Positions 8,535 through 18,171 are shown, numbered from the stretch's first letter. The stretch: 62,301 nucleotides of DNA from Paenibacillus xylanexedens (GCF_017874615.1 NZ_JAGIKV010000034.1:1-62301), one strand, 5' to 3'. Numbers and translations: made by a program. The notes: generated from the sequence alone by a model not told the origin.

Positions 8535-9770
8535 ATGGCTAAGGAAAAAATTGTACTCGCATATTCAGGCGGGTTGGATACATCTGTAATTTTGAAATGG
8601 TTGAAAGAAACGTATGATGCAGAGATTATCGCATTCACAGCGGATATCGGACAAAAGGATGAACTGGATGGTTTGGAGGAAAAAGCACTGGCAACAGGCG
8701 CTTCCAAAGTATACATTGACGATCTGCGCGATGAATTCGCAAAAGATTTCATCTATCCAATGTTCCAAGCTGGTGCCCTTTATGAAGGACAATACCTGCT
8801 TGGTACAAGTATCGCTCGTCCACTGATCGCTAAACGCATGGTGGATATCGCTCGTGCAGAAGGTGCTACAGCCATCGCTCACGGCGCTACAGGTAAAGGT
8901 AATGACCAAGTTCGCTTCGAACTGAACGCGGCTGCACTGACACCAGACATTAACGTAATTGCACCTTGGCGCCTGGAAGAATTCCGTAACCAATTCCCGG
9001 GACGTGCCGAGATGATTGCTTACGCTGAAAAACATGGCATTCCGGTAACGGCATCTGCGGCTAAACCGTACTCAACAGACCGTAACCTGCTGCATATCAG
9101 CTATGAGAGCGGTGTGCTCGAAGATCCTTGGTTCGATCCAAGTGCGGACGAGAACAAAGACATGTTCCTGCTGAGCAGTGCACCTGAAGATGCACCAGAT
9201 CAAGCGGAATATGTTGAGCTGGAGTTCGAACAAGGCGACTGTGTTGCACTGAACGGTGAGCGCCTGAGCCCGCTGCAAGTGATGGAGCAACTGAACGAGC
9301 TGGGTGGCAAACATGGTATTGGCCGTGTAGATATGGTTGAGAACCGTTTTGTTGGTATGAAGAGCCGTGGCGTGTACGAAACACCAGGTGGAACAATCCT
9401 GTTCACCGCACATCGCAAAATGGAGTCCATCACGATGGACCGTGAAGTGATGAACCTGCGTGATAGCCTGATCACACGTTACAGCACACTCGTTTACAAC
9501 GGCTTCTGGTTCGCACCGGAACGTCTGGCGCTGCAAGCGCTGGTGACTGAAAGCCAGAAAAACGTAACAGGTACGGTTCGTGTGAAACTGTACAAAGGCA
9601 ACATCATCGGCGCAGGTGTGAAAAGTCCTGTCAGCCTCTACAATCCGGACATCGCAACGATGGAAGCTGATCCAACGCAAGCCTACGATCAAGGTGATGC
9701 AACAGGCTTTATCCGCCTGAATGCACTGCGTTTGAAAGTAAACTCCGGCGTGGAGCAAAACAAAAACTAA
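8535..9770 (+). CDS. argG: Argininosuccinate synthase
   Basis: ATP-driven ligation of citrulline and aspartate. The 411-residue N-type ATP pyrophosphatase has the signature SGGLDTS at residues 11-17 and the substrate-loop GATGKGNDQVRFE. Length is close to the usual 400-410. It starts at ATG behind GGGGAGG and is followed by argH after about 105 bases. Whether it shares the argC promoter or has its own is unclear; no palindrome like those at argC was seen in the 93-base spacer from argF. Confidence 0.96.
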   Translation: MAKEKIVLAYSGGLDTSVILKWLKETYDAEIIAFTADIGQKDELDGLEEKALATGASKVYIDDLRDEFAKDFIYPMFQAGALYEGQYLLGTSIARPLIAKRMVDIARAEGATAIAHGATGKGNDQVRFELNAAALTPDINVIAPWRLEEFRNQFPGRAEMIAYAEKHGIPVTASAAKPYSTDRNLLHISYESGVLEDPWFDPSADENKDMFLLSSAPEDAPDQAEYVELEFEQGDCVALNGERLSPLQVMEQLNELGGKHGIGRVDMVENRFVGMKSRGVYETPGGTILFTAHRKMESITMDREVMNLRDSLITRYSTLVYNGFWFAPERLALQALVTESQKNVTGTVRVKLYKGNIIGAGVKSPVSLYNPDIATMEADPTQAYDQGDATGFIRLNALRLKVNSGVEQNKN

Positions 9771-9876
9771 TTTCAACCTGCATCATAGAGCTATATCAAT
9801 ATAAATGACAAGGCAGGCCGTTCTTGCACATCTGGCAGGAGCGGCTTTGTCCATGAGCGAAAGGGGAGTACTCACC

Positions 9877-11280
9877 GTGAGCAAGCTGTGGGGAGGACGT
9901 TTTACAAAACAAACCAATCATTTGGTTGAAGAATATACGGCATCGATCAATTTTGACAAAGCTTTGGCTGAGGAAGATATTCAGGGCAGTCTGGCCCATG
10001 TAACGATGCTGGGCAAATGCGGCATTCTTCCGGCGGAAGATGTAGAGACGATCAAAGAGGGTCTGATCACCGTTTTGCACAAAATCCGTGCGGGCGAAGT
10101 GGAATTCTCCGTATCGGACGAAGACATCCACATGAATATTGAGAAAAACCTGATCGAGACGATTGGTCCTGTAGGCGGTAAATTACATACAGGCCGCAGC
10201 CGGAACGACCAAGTTGCAACGGATATGCACTTGTACCTGCGTGAGCGCGTAGTTGGATTTGTAGGCATGCTGCATTCCTTGCAGGAAGCATTGATTGGAC
10301 AAGCAAAAGATAACCTCGATACAATTGTACCGGGTTATACGCATCTTCAACGGGCACAGCCTATTCTGTTCGCCCATCACCTAATGGCATATGTCTCCAT
10401 GTTCCAACGGGATGCGGAGCGTCTGATGGACAGCTACAAACGCATTAACATCCTGCCTTTGGGTGCAGGTGCTCTTGCAGGCACAACATTCCCGATTGAT
10501 CGTCATTTTGTGGCGGAACAACTGGGCTTCGATGGCGTGTACGAGAACAGTCTGGACGCAGTAAGCGACCGTGACTTTATCGTCGAGTTCCTGGCAGCCG
10601 CATCGCTGATCATGACTCACTTGTCCCGTCTTAGTGAAGAACTGGTATTGTGGAGCAGCACGGAGTTTGGTTTCGTTGAACTGGACGATGCGTTCTGCAC
10701 AGGCAGTAGCATCATGCCTCAGAAGAAAAATCCGGACGTTCCTGAACTCGTTCGTGGTAAAACAGGACGTGTGTATGGCAACCTGATCGGTTTGCTGACG
10801 GTACTGAAATCTCTTCCGCTGGCATACAACAAGGACATGCAGGAAGACAAAGAAGGCATGTTCGACACGGTAGCAACGCTGGAGGGTGCACTGCAACTGT
10901 TTGCTCCAATGATCGCGACAATGACAGTGAACAAGGATCGGATGCGTCAAGCAGTCAACCAGGATTTCTCCAACGCTACGGATATTGCCGACTTCCTCGT
11001 AGGCGAAGGCTTGCCTTTCCGTCAGGCGCATGAAGTGATTGGTAAAACGGTGCTGTACTGCATCCAGAACAGCAAGTATTTGCTGGATCTGACGATTGAA
11101 GAATTCCGTCAGTTCTCACCACTGTTCGATGACCGGATCTATGACGTGCTTCAACCGGAAGCGGTAGTGAACGCTCGTAATGTTTACGGCGGAACAGCTG
11201 CGGGTCAAGTCGCAGAAGCCATTGGACGCAGTGAGAAGGTATTGGAGATTACCGAGCAATGGATTACGAACCGCGGTTAA
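9877..11280 (+). CDS. argH: Argininosuccinate lyase
   Basis: Splits argininosuccinate to arginine and fumarate, the last step of the pathway. The 467-residue fumarase/aspartase-superfamily protein carries the signature loop GSSIMPQKKNPD and the N-terminal SKLWGGRF. The frame is open from 9805, but GTG at 9877 has AAGGGGAG eight bases upstream and gives the family N-terminus, so it is chosen. It is the last gene of the arginine cluster; a clear intrinsic terminator follows at 11321. Confidence 0.95.
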   Translation: MSKLWGGRFTKQTNHLVEEYTASINFDKALAEEDIQGSLAHVTMLGKCGILPAEDVETIKEGLITVLHKIRAGEVEFSVSDEDIHMNIEKNLIETIGPVGGKLHTGRSRNDQVATDMHLYLRERVVGFVGMLHSLQEALIGQAKDNLDTIVPGYTHLQRAQPILFAHHLMAYVSMFQRDAERLMDSYKRINILPLGAGALAGTTFPIDRHFVAEQLGFDGVYENSLDAVSDRDFIVEFLAAASLIMTHLSRLSEELVLWSSTEFGFVELDDAFCTGSSIMPQKKNPDVPELVRGKTGRVYGNLIGLLTVLKSLPLAYNKDMQEDKEGMFDTVATLEGALQLFAPMIATMTVNKDRMRQAVNQDFSNATDIADFLVGEGLPFRQAHEVIGKTVLYCIQNSKYLLDLTIEEFRQFSPLFDDRIYDVLQPEAVVNARNVYGGTAAGQVAEAIGRSEKVLEITEQWITNRG

Positions 11281-11320
11281 TACCACGGATATCCTAACGA
11301 AATATGAACGTACAATATAC

Positions 11321-11365
11321 AAAAAGCAGGCCAGAGAACTTTGTTCTCAACGGCCTGCTTTTTTG
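11321..11365 (+). terminator. Intrinsic terminator after argH
   Basis: AAAAAGCAGGCC (11321-11332) pairs with GGCCTGCTTTTTT (11352-11364) and ends in a T-run, closing the arginine cluster. The remaining spacer to 11502 contains CTCATCGAAGT, resembling the tail of the dispersed element, and the palindrome CGTCTAATTAGACG. Confidence 0.9.
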
Positions 11366-11502
11366 TGTTTTATAGCGACAACGAAGTGATCTGGATATAT
11401 TCAACCCAGCAGTGACCGCAAGGTTATACTCTCATCGAAGTATCAGGGCACCCGTCTAATTAGACGCAGTCGCTTCATTACAAGTTACTTTACAATGCTC
11501 TA

Positions 11503-12291
11503 CTAATCGTGCTTGGGCAAAGGCAACCATTTCAATACATCTTGGATCTTGGCATCCCAGTAGCCCCATTCATGTTCACCAGGCTCTTCTTGGTATGTCA
11601 GTTCGAAGTTCGTCTGTTCACAGGCTTGACGGAAGGTTTGATTATCCTCATACAGGAAATCTTCCGTTCCGCAGCACTGATAGAGCAGGGGCTGTGGCCC
11701 TTGGCTGGCTTGACTCTCTTTAAGTAGATGGATCAGATCGTTCTCTGTACCTGCCACCTCAGGTCCGAAAATCCGCTGTAACTCCGTCTGTTGTAATGCT
11801 GAGGATGCATTTCTATCCATATGTGCAGACATATCGAGTGCTCCAGACAAACTGGCAGCAGCAGCATATTGATCTGGTTTACGAAGGGCCAGCTTGAACG
11901 CCCCATAGCCACCCATGGATAATCCGGCAACGAAATTGTCCTCCCGTTGATCTGATAGTGGGAAGAAAGAACGAGCAAGTGCCGGGAGTTCTTCACTGAT
12001 AAAGCTCCAATAACGTCCGCCTTCTACCATATCTGTATAGAAGCTGCGGTGAACCTGTGGCATAACAACGGCGATCCCGAGGTTTGCTACATAACGTTCG
12101 ATCGATGTGCGACGCAGCCAAATGGAATCATCATCAGACAGACCGTGTAACAGGTACAGGGTTGGGTGCAACCCTTTGCCAGTCACATTCTCCATACCGA
12201 TCTGATTGTGGGTTTGTTGCGGCAGAATGACATGCATGCTGGTGCTAAGCCCGAGCGTATCCGAGTAAAAATCACATTTAATAAGTGCCAT
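11503..12291 (-). CDS. Alpha/beta-hydrolase esterase (EstA / esterase D-like)
   Basis: A 262-residue serine esterase of the tributyrin esterase / S-formylglutathione hydrolase superfamily. The nucleophile Ser125 lies in GLSMGG, the oxyanion-hole region is YLLHG (46-50), the likely acid is in GTEDF, and the likely histidine is in GEHEW near the C-terminus. No signal peptide is visible, so it is probably cytoplasmic. It is a monocistronic minus-strand gene between two plus-strand units, with AAAGGGG upstream of the ATG. The natural substrate cannot be told; a short acyl ester is likely by family. Confidence 0.8.
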   Translation of the reverse strand: MALIKCDFYSDTLGLSTSMHVILPQQTHNQIGMENVTGKGLHPTLYLLHGLSDDDSIWLRRTSIERYVANLGIAVVMPQVHRSFYTDMVEGGRYWSFISEELPALARSFFPLSDQREDNFVAGLSMGGYGAFKLALRKPDQYAAAASLSGALDMSAHMDRNASSALQQTELQRIFGPEVAGTENDLIHLLKESQASQGPQPLLYQCCGTEDFLYEDNQTFRQACEQTNFELTYQEEPGEHEWGYWDAKIQDVLKWLPLPKHD

Positions 12292-12518
12292 GAGTATAAG
12301 AAACCCCTTTCATAAGTTCGTTAACCACGTGTTCTGACATGAGACGATGGGATGGAAATCGGATGGCTAGGCCTCCAAAGTGTTTATATGTAACAGGTTA
12401 TACGCATTGCTCTTCCATTGCAATAACAAGATCTACAGTAGAAAACAAAGAATTTCACACCAGTGATTAAAATGGAAGTCTGTAATCGGATCATCGATTT
12501 TTCAATGTAGTTTACAAC

Positions 12519-12536
12519 GTAACAATGTTATGTTAC
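12519..12536 (+). promoter_or_regulatory. Dyad upstream of yhbD-like gene
   Basis: GTAAC (12519-12523) and GTTAC (12532-12536) form an inverted repeat around an eight-base spacer, 30 bases before the yhbD start, with TTTACA at 12511 as a possible -35. Because the next gene encodes a MerR-like DNA-binding domain, autoregulation here is a reasonable guess only. Confidence 0.35.
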
Positions 12537-12565
12537 ACTCATTTCAATAAAAGGGGGGACCATAT

Positions 12566-13189
12566 ATGACGGATGATTTGATCTCCAAGAAAGAATTGCT
12601 GGACCTGACAGGAATCTCATACGGCCAGTTATACCGCTGGAAGCGGAAAAATCTCATTCCCGAAGAATGGTTCATTCGGAAGTCGTCCTACACCGGACAA
12701 GAGACTTTTTTTCCAAAACAACAGATTTTACTGCGCATTGACAAGATTCTCAATATGAAAGACGGATTATCGCTGGATGAGCTGGCAGACGTTTTCTCAC
12801 CTACGTTGGGTGAAGTAGAAATGTCTGCACAGCAACTAATAGAGCGAAACATTGTTTCACAGATCTCGCTAGATCTGTTAAAAGAAGCAGGTCGAGAACA
12901 ACCGCTGTATGCTTTGGAGCAGATTATGATGCTCTACGTCCTTGATAAGCTGTTAATGAGCGGAGATATTACTCGGCAAGAGGGTGCGTTGCTGATCGAA
13001 GTGATGTCCGAACATTATTATCGTTTTACAGGCAAACCCAGCGAACTCGTGCTTATTCGTAAGATGGGTGTTCCTTCATTCATGCTGGTAACAGCAGGAA
13101 CAGAGTTTTATTTTGACAATGGTGTGAAAGTGGTTCTTAGGCAGCCGATGGGAACATTTATGGAAGAATTAAAACTCAAATTGGGATAA
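12566..13189 (+). CDS. yhbD: YhbD-like MerR-type helix-turn-helix protein (DUF4004)
   Basis: A 207-residue protein whose first 70 residues read as a MerR-like winged helix (SKKELLDLTGISYGQLYRW, then the basic RKSSYTGQETFFP wing). This matches the DUF4004 family that includes Bacillus YhbD. The rest is mostly helical and ends in a predicted small beta domain. In Bacillus subtilis yhbD precedes the two bactofilin genes yhbE and yhbF, and the same order is kept here, with a 14-base gap to the next gene. A regulatory or scaffolding role for the bactofilins is plausible but unproven. Confidence 0.8.
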   Translation: MTDDLISKKELLDLTGISYGQLYRWKRKNLIPEEWFIRKSSYTGQETFFPKQQILLRIDKILNMKDGLSLDELADVFSPTLGEVEMSAQQLIERNIVSQISLDLLKEAGREQPLYALEQIMMLYVLDKLLMSGDITRQEGALLIEVMSEHYYRFTGKPSELVLIRKMGVPSFMLVTAGTEFYFDNGVKVVLRQPMGTFMEELKLKLG

Positions 13190-13203
13190 GGAGAGGATCA
13201 TCT

Positions 13204-13932
13204 ATGGAAGAGCGGAATAAGCGGAATGATCTGAATGTGGCGGGCATAAGTCAGACGGCAGGCGGGAATTTTCACCGTGTATCTATTGATGGCATGGCTA
13301 AGGTGAACGGTAACCTGGACTGTACCTCTATGGAAGTGAATGGGACATTGAAGATGCACGGCGCTTTGACCTCCGAGAGTGCAGCGATTAACGGCATGTG
13401 CACGTTAAATGGACCTCTGACCAGTTCTCGTGTTCGGGTGGATGGTTTGACGACGATTAACGGAGATCTCCATAGCCCTGAGCTTGAAGTAAACGGAAAG
13501 TGTACCGTACGTGGAAGAGTGGATGGGGAACGAATTGATATTGGCGGCGTGATCGATGTTGAAGGGGATGTGCAATGCGAGTCCCTGAATGTACGAGGCA
13601 ATATTAAAATCAGCGGCTTTCTGAATGCAGGAACGGTGGAGATCAGGCTGCATACATCTTCTTCGGCTAAAGAGATTGGCGGAGAGCGTATCGATATTCG
13701 TCGCAAGGAACAACAGAATGGCTTTTGGAAAAGTATTGGTCTGGGCGGGACCCCTTCATTTAAGACATCCTTAATTGAGGGTGATGAGATTGTGCTGGAA
13801 GATACCGAAGCTGACATTGTTCGGGGGAGTAACATTTTTATTGGTCGCGGCTGTAACATCAGAATGGTTGAGTATTCAGGTGAACTTGAGGTAGATCAGG
13901 ATGCCAAGGTGGGCAGCAGTCAGCGAATTTAA
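13204..13932 (+). CDS. Bactofilin-like polymer-forming protein (YhbE/BacE type)
   Basis: A 242-residue protein dominated by short beta-helix repeats of the kind VNGTLKMHG, INGMCTLNG, VDGLTTING and VNGKCTVRG between about residues 25 and 150. This is the bactofilin (DUF583) pattern, which polymerises into filaments without nucleotide. The C-terminal third has a second beta segment ending IGRGCNIRMVEYSGEL, shared with the next gene. In Bacillus subtilis the two bactofilins BacE and BacF are linked to flagellar assembly; a similar role here is inferred from order only. The start is ATG behind GGAGAGG. Confidence 0.82.
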   Translation: MEERNKRNDLNVAGISQTAGGNFHRVSIDGMAKVNGNLDCTSMEVNGTLKMHGALTSESAAINGMCTLNGPLTSSRVRVDGLTTINGDLHSPELEVNGKCTVRGRVDGERIDIGGVIDVEGDVQCESLNVRGNIKISGFLNAGTVEIRLHTSSSAKEIGGERIDIRRKEQQNGFWKSIGLGGTPSFKTSLIEGDEIVLEDTEADIVRGSNIFIGRGCNIRMVEYSGELEVDQDAKVGSSQRI

Positions 13933-13966
13933 AGTTTGGATATGGAGAGAAAGGGACGGGATCGAC

Positions 13967-14650
13967 ATGAATAACAATCCTGGGCGTTCATTGGACAAAA
14001 AAATGGATATCAGCATCGTTGGTGATGGCAGTTCTTCTGGTGGCGTGTACGGCAAGATCAAGGTCGTAGGGGACGCGTCCTTTAACGACAATCTATCTTG
14101 TGATCGATTCAAATGTACGGGTACATCGGTCATATACGGATCGCTTGAATCCACAGATATTAAAATTACCGGAACCCTGACTCTAACAGAGCGAGAGACC
14201 AGCAACGATGGTGAGGATGGAATCCAGGCATCTGGCCTGCATGCCAAAGCTGAACATATAAAAGTGGTCGGTGAACTTCATCTGTCAGGGGATTGTCAGG
14301 CGGAAAATATCAAGCTGAACGGCCGTTTGACGATAGCGGGCATGCTCAGCGCTGAACACATGACGCTCAAAATCATGGGTCCATCCGAGGTCAAGGAAAT
14401 GGGCGGTTCCATCATCTCGGTGAAGAGTGGCCGGTTGAATGACTTGTTTACGGGGAATAAGTCAATTCTCAAAGCACAGATTATCGAAGGTGATGATATT
14501 GAATTAGAGAATACGGAGGCCGAGATTGTTCGTGGCGATAAAATAAAAATCGGTCCTGGCTGCCGGATTGGTACAGTGGAATACCGTTCATCTCTGCAAA
14601 TTCATCCGCAATCGGAAGTTTTGCTGCAAAGCAATCGGTCCTTGGACTGA
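13967..14650 (+). CDS. Second bactofilin-like protein (YhbF/BacF type)
   Basis: A 227-residue paralogue of the preceding product. Both have a beta-repeat core (here VVGDASFNDN, CTGTSVIYG, VVGELHLSG, LNGRLTIAG) and nearly the same end: IEGDDIELENTEAEIVRG then IGPGC against IEGDEIVLEDTEADIVRG then IGRGC. The pair probably co-assembles. The frame is open from 13901, overlapping the previous gene, but ATG 13967 follows GGGACGGG and avoids the overlap, so it is preferred. It is the third and last gene of the yhbD cluster. Confidence 0.82.
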   Translation: MNNNPGRSLDKKMDISIVGDGSSSGGVYGKIKVVGDASFNDNLSCDRFKCTGTSVIYGSLESTDIKITGTLTLTERETSNDGEDGIQASGLHAKAEHIKVVGELHLSGDCQAENIKLNGRLTIAGMLSAEHMTLKIMGPSEVKEMGGSIISVKSGRLNDLFTGNKSILKAQIIEGDDIELENTEAEIVRGDKIKIGPGCRIGTVEYRSSLQIHPQSEVLLQSNRSLD

Positions 14651-14722
14651 TTAACGCAGACTTCTTTTCGGATATACTAATGCAGTCATATGAATAGAGC
14701 GTGAATGGAGAGATTGAGTACA

Positions 14723-16276
14723 ATGGTTGCACGTAAAAACAGTATTGGATTGGTGCTGGCAGGGTTACTGCTCAGCATACTAATGGCTTCGATGGATAAT
14801 ACCATCGTGGCAACAGCTATGGGGGATATTGTCGGGAAGCTGGGTGGGCTCGACAAGTTCGTCTGGGTGACCTCCGCCTACATGGTGGCTGAGATGGCAG
14901 GGATGCCAATCTTCGGTAAGTTATCCGATATGTATGGACGGAAGAAGTTTTTTGTATTTGGTATTATTGTGTTTATGCTTGGCTCAGCGCTGTGCGGAAC
15001 GGCAACGTCTATTGTGGAATTGACGATGTACAGAGCGATTCAAGGTATTGGTGCGGGAGCCCTGGTGCCGATTGCCTTTACGATCATGTTTGATGTCGTT
15101 GCACCAGAATCACGTGGTAAATTGGGTGGATTGTTTGGAGCCGTCTTTGGCCTCTCCAGCGTATTCGGACCTCTGCTCGGTGCTTACATTACTCAATATG
15201 CGACATGGGAATGGGTATTCTATATCAACCTGCCGCTAGGCTTGATTGCATTTGTGTTTATTGCCTTCTTCTATAAAGAGTCTCATCAGCATCAATCCCA
15301 ACAGATCGACTGGCTGGGTGCTGTAACGCTGATCGGTGCTGTTGTGTGCCTGATCTTTGGTCTGGAACTGGGCGGCAAAACGTTTGCCTGGGGTTCGTGG
15401 CAGATTCTTGGCTTGTTTGCCGGATTTGTAGCATTAGCGCTGCTCTTCCTTTTTGCAGAAACAAAAGCCAAAGAACCAATCATCTCCTTCAACATGTTCC
15501 GCAACCGGGTCTACTGGTCCAGTAACGTTATTGGTATGTTCAGTGGTGCGGCGTTCATTACAGCATCCGTGTACATTCCGATCTTCATACAGGGGGTACT
15601 TGGTGGTAAAGCGACCAACTCCGGTCTTGTGCTGCTGCCCATGATGCTTGGGTCTGTTGTGACGGCATCCTTGGGCGGGGTGTTGATGACCAAAATCAAG
15701 TATCGTAATATCATGATCCCTACGTTGGCTTTACTTGTCATTGGACTTGGATTGCTGACTACGCTGGATGAGAATTCTTCCCTCTGGACGATACGTATCT
15801 ACATGGTGATGGTTGGTCTGGGTGTCGGTGCCTCGTTCTCGGTACTCAGCAACGCAGCCATGAACGCGTTTGAACCGCAAAGACGCGGAGCAGCAAGCTC
15901 CACACTTAACTTTTTGCGGTCCCTCGGCATGACGATGGGCATTACGATCTTTGGTATCGTACAGAGCCAGGTATTTACGCGTAAAATGAATGATGCTCTC
16001 GCTGGTTCAGCTGCGGAAGCAGGCGGTGCTTCTGCGGGTGGCGTGCCGCAGGGAGTGGATCTGACCGATCCACATGCGTTGCTCTCACCAGAACTCAGAC
16101 AGGCGATTCCTCCTCAAGTGCTGGATACCATCACACATGCCCTGTCTTCTTCCATCGTACAGTTATTTGCCTGGGCTGTAATTCCGGCTGCACTCGCGTT
16201 GGTCGCTTCCTTCTTCATGGGAAAAGAGAAGATGGTTGTAGGCGAAGAGCAAGGCGAATACACTGGCGGTCACTAA
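14723..16276 (+). CDS. MFS multidrug exporter, DHA2 / 14-segment family
   Basis: A proton-driven drug exporter of the EmrB/QacA type, 517 residues with about 14 membrane segments. Motif D1 reads SMDNTIVATAMGDI near the N-terminus, motif A GKLSDMYGRKK follows, and motif C is in GLSSVFGPLLGA. A Gly/Ala-rich loop lies before the last segment. ATG 14723 is preferred because GGAGAG lies ten bases upstream; ATG 14705 has no good ribosome binding site. No regulator gene is adjacent, so substrates cannot be named. A terminator follows at 16361. Confidence 0.88.
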   Translation: MVARKNSIGLVLAGLLLSILMASMDNTIVATAMGDIVGKLGGLDKFVWVTSAYMVAEMAGMPIFGKLSDMYGRKKFFVFGIIVFMLGSALCGTATSIVELTMYRAIQGIGAGALVPIAFTIMFDVVAPESRGKLGGLFGAVFGLSSVFGPLLGAYITQYATWEWVFYINLPLGLIAFVFIAFFYKESHQHQSQQIDWLGAVTLIGAVVCLIFGLELGGKTFAWGSWQILGLFAGFVALALLFLFAETKAKEPIISFNMFRNRVYWSSNVIGMFSGAAFITASVYIPIFIQGVLGGKATNSGLVLLPMMLGSVVTASLGGVLMTKIKYRNIMIPTLALLVIGLGLLTTLDENSSLWTIRIYMVMVGLGVGASFSVLSNAAMNAFEPQRRGAASSTLNFLRSLGMTMGITIFGIVQSQVFTRKMNDALAGSAAEAGGASAGGVPQGVDLTDPHALLSPELRQAIPPQVLDTITHALSSSIVQLFAWAVIPAALALVASFFMGKEKMVVGEEQGEYTGGH

Positions 16277-16360
16277 ACCGTAATGCAGTAAACCATAAGT
16301 TACGGTAGTAAAGCTAATCTTAGCTTGGTAAAACTCGAATAATTTATCTTGAAAATGTAG

Positions 16361-16410
16361 AGACACACTTCTCGCATATCCTTAAAAGGGACGGGAAGTG
16401 TGTCTTTTTG
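16361..16410 (+). terminator. Intrinsic terminator after the MFS gene
   Basis: AGACACACTTC (16361-16371) pairs with GAAGTGTGTCT (16395-16405), followed by TTTT. The downstream gene is on the opposite strand and converges on it. Confidence 0.88.
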
Positions 16411-16484
16411 TTTTCGTAGGATCAGTTTATCCTAGAATGCATGAATTACGGATTGAACTCTTTTGGCTGCTTCAGAAAAGGAGC

Positions 16485-17918
16485 CTAAGGTTGCTTCGTA
16501 TCGCTAATCCCGTCCTCGACCACAGAAGGCCCTTGTGGGTCAGGTAGGCTGCTATGACCGGAGCGGGCAATCAGGCGATTCTGAGCTTTGTACGTGTCCC
16601 GTGTAATCGTTTTGGATTCGACCACTTTGCCGTTTAGCCTCTTGGTTCGTACCGTCTCGACAATATATCCAGGCTGTCCGTCTTGCAGCACCTGCTGTGC
16701 ACCATCAGGCAGTACCGTACTGGACACATACTTCACCGGAACACTTAATGTTTCAATGGTACGAGATTCAAGGGCATAGCTGACGTTCTCCGGGAAGGTA
16801 CCGAAAAATTTAACCATCAATTGGTGGTTCTTTACCTCTGCATGAATGAGTAGGGATTTTCCAGTATTATTCTTGAAGCGAAAGTTGATGGCTCCCGAGG
16901 CAAAGGTGGCATCCAGCCCTTTCGGCAAATATTTGACTGGCAGGGAATGATTGCGACGCTCAATAATATCGAGACCCGTCAACAGCGCTGCGTTATACAC
17001 CGTACTGGATACCTGACAGATTCCCCCGCCAATTCCGGGGGTGAGTCTTCCATTGACAATGACCGGGGCCTCACGAAACCCATACTCCTTTTCAGCTTGA
17101 CGGACGACCTTCTCATAATCGAATGTGGCATCTGGTGGCAAAATCATGCCGTTAATCGCTTCCGCCGCTGCGCTGACATTATGTATCCGGCCTTCACTAC
17201 TATTGCCCAGACCCGTGGAGAACTGGATGATCTTTCGGTCAATGCCTTCCTGGCGTAGCGAATTAAGGGTTACTTCAGGTTTCAGCGTATACAGTGGTAC
17301 CTGGATCAGCAATGGGGCGGGTTTCTCATCCGGGTTCAGTACACTGAAATCCCTGTGCAACTTCGTCTGAATGAGACTTGTGAGTGTATTCCAATCAATG
17401 CGGCGGACGCCTTTTTCCGGGATATACTGGACTTTGTCACTTGCGGTAATGCGGCGAACAGCGTCCGCAGGCGTACCGAAGGTTTCTTTTTCCCAGGCAG
17501 GGTTGAGACGTTCTTGAAGTGGTCTTGAGTTGTAGTTCATATCGAGAGAGAACTCTTTCGGAAAATGATAACGTGCATAAGCGCGTTCCCACAGGTTACC
17601 TTCCTCCAGTTGCTGTATCGCCGACTCAAAGCTGTTAACGTTGTAACTCACCCCCACCTGGGCCGTGGTATACGTCATCGTCTTGGGGTCAGGTTCAGTC
17701 ACTTCAAGGGTGACAGGCCAGGCCTCCAGCTTTTTAATCCGCTCATTCAATTCATGCAAAACGTTCTTGCGATTCTTCCCTTCCACCGACATACCGCCAA
17801 CATGAACGTCTTTGGGTAGGGTAGGCTGATTCACGTACATATACAACAATCCGTAGGACGCGGAGCCGATCAAGAGGATGGAGAAGAGAACAATGACCGT
17901 CAAATGTATTTTTTTCAT
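16485..17918 (-). CDS. VanW-domain protein with C-terminal G5 domain
   Basis: A 477-residue membrane-anchored extracellular protein. One N-terminal segment (KKIHLTVIVLFSILLIG) is followed by two peptidoglycan-binding-4-like modules, a VanW domain around GIGGGICQVSSTVYNAAL, and a G5 domain near the C-terminus ending VVESKTITRDTYKAQ. G5 and PG_binding_4 domains point to cell-wall contact; the activity of VanW domains is unknown. The frame extends to 17984, but ATG 17918 has AAAGGAG upstream and starts just before the membrane segment. It is divergent from ftsE, with a WalR-type site between. Confidence 0.85.
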   Translation of the reverse strand: MKKIHLTVIVLFSILLIGSASYGLLYMYVNQPTLPKDVHVGGMSVEGKNRKNVLHELNERIKKLEAWPVTLEVTEPDPKTMTYTTAQVGVSYNVNSFESAIQQLEEGNLWERAYARYHFPKEFSLDMNYNSRPLQERLNPAWEKETFGTPADAVRRITASDKVQYIPEKGVRRIDWNTLTSLIQTKLHRDFSVLNPDEKPAPLLIQVPLYTLKPEVTLNSLRQEGIDRKIIQFSTGLGNSSEGRIHNVSAAAEAINGMILPPDATFDYEKVVRQAEKEYGFREAPVIVNGRLTPGIGGGICQVSSTVYNAALLTGLDIIERRNHSLPVKYLPKGLDATFASGAINFRFKNNTGKSLLIHAEVKNHQLMVKFFGTFPENVSYALESRTIETLSVPVKYVSSTVLPDGAQQVLQDGQPGYIVETVRTKRLNGKVVESKTITRDTYKAQNRLIARSGHSSLPDPQGPSVVEDGISDTKQP

Positions 17919-18012
17919 AACCGTACGCTCCTTTATACTTCTGTTGTTCCGCACTTTGTAACACTTTCTATATATATGATCCAATGCAGGAAAACTTTCG
18001 GGTACTCAATAG

Positions 18013-18029
18013 GTAACAAATTTGTTACA
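18013..18029 (-). promoter_or_regulatory. WalR (YycF)-type binding site
   Basis: Read on the minus strand the site is TGTAAC-AAATT-TGTTAC. It matches both hexamers and the five-base spacer of the WalR consensus TGTWAH-N5-TGTWAH established in Bacillus and Staphylococcus. It is also a 16-bp perfect palindrome. It lies 95 bases upstream of the VanW/G5 gene and about 140 bases upstream of ftsE, two envelope units. Binding is inferred. A weak hairpin CCTGA/TCAGG with TCTTTTT lies nearer ftsE, at 18086-18107. Confidence 0.6.
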
Positions 18030-18171
18030 ATAAACTTCATATGAATCCATGCTTCACCATCGAAATAGGATCGAAGTGGATTTTTCCTGATGAAATTCAG
18101 GTCTTTTTAAAGGAAATGCCGGGAATGTGTCGAAATGATAATGGCTAACTATGCGAGCAGGAAGTGATGAT

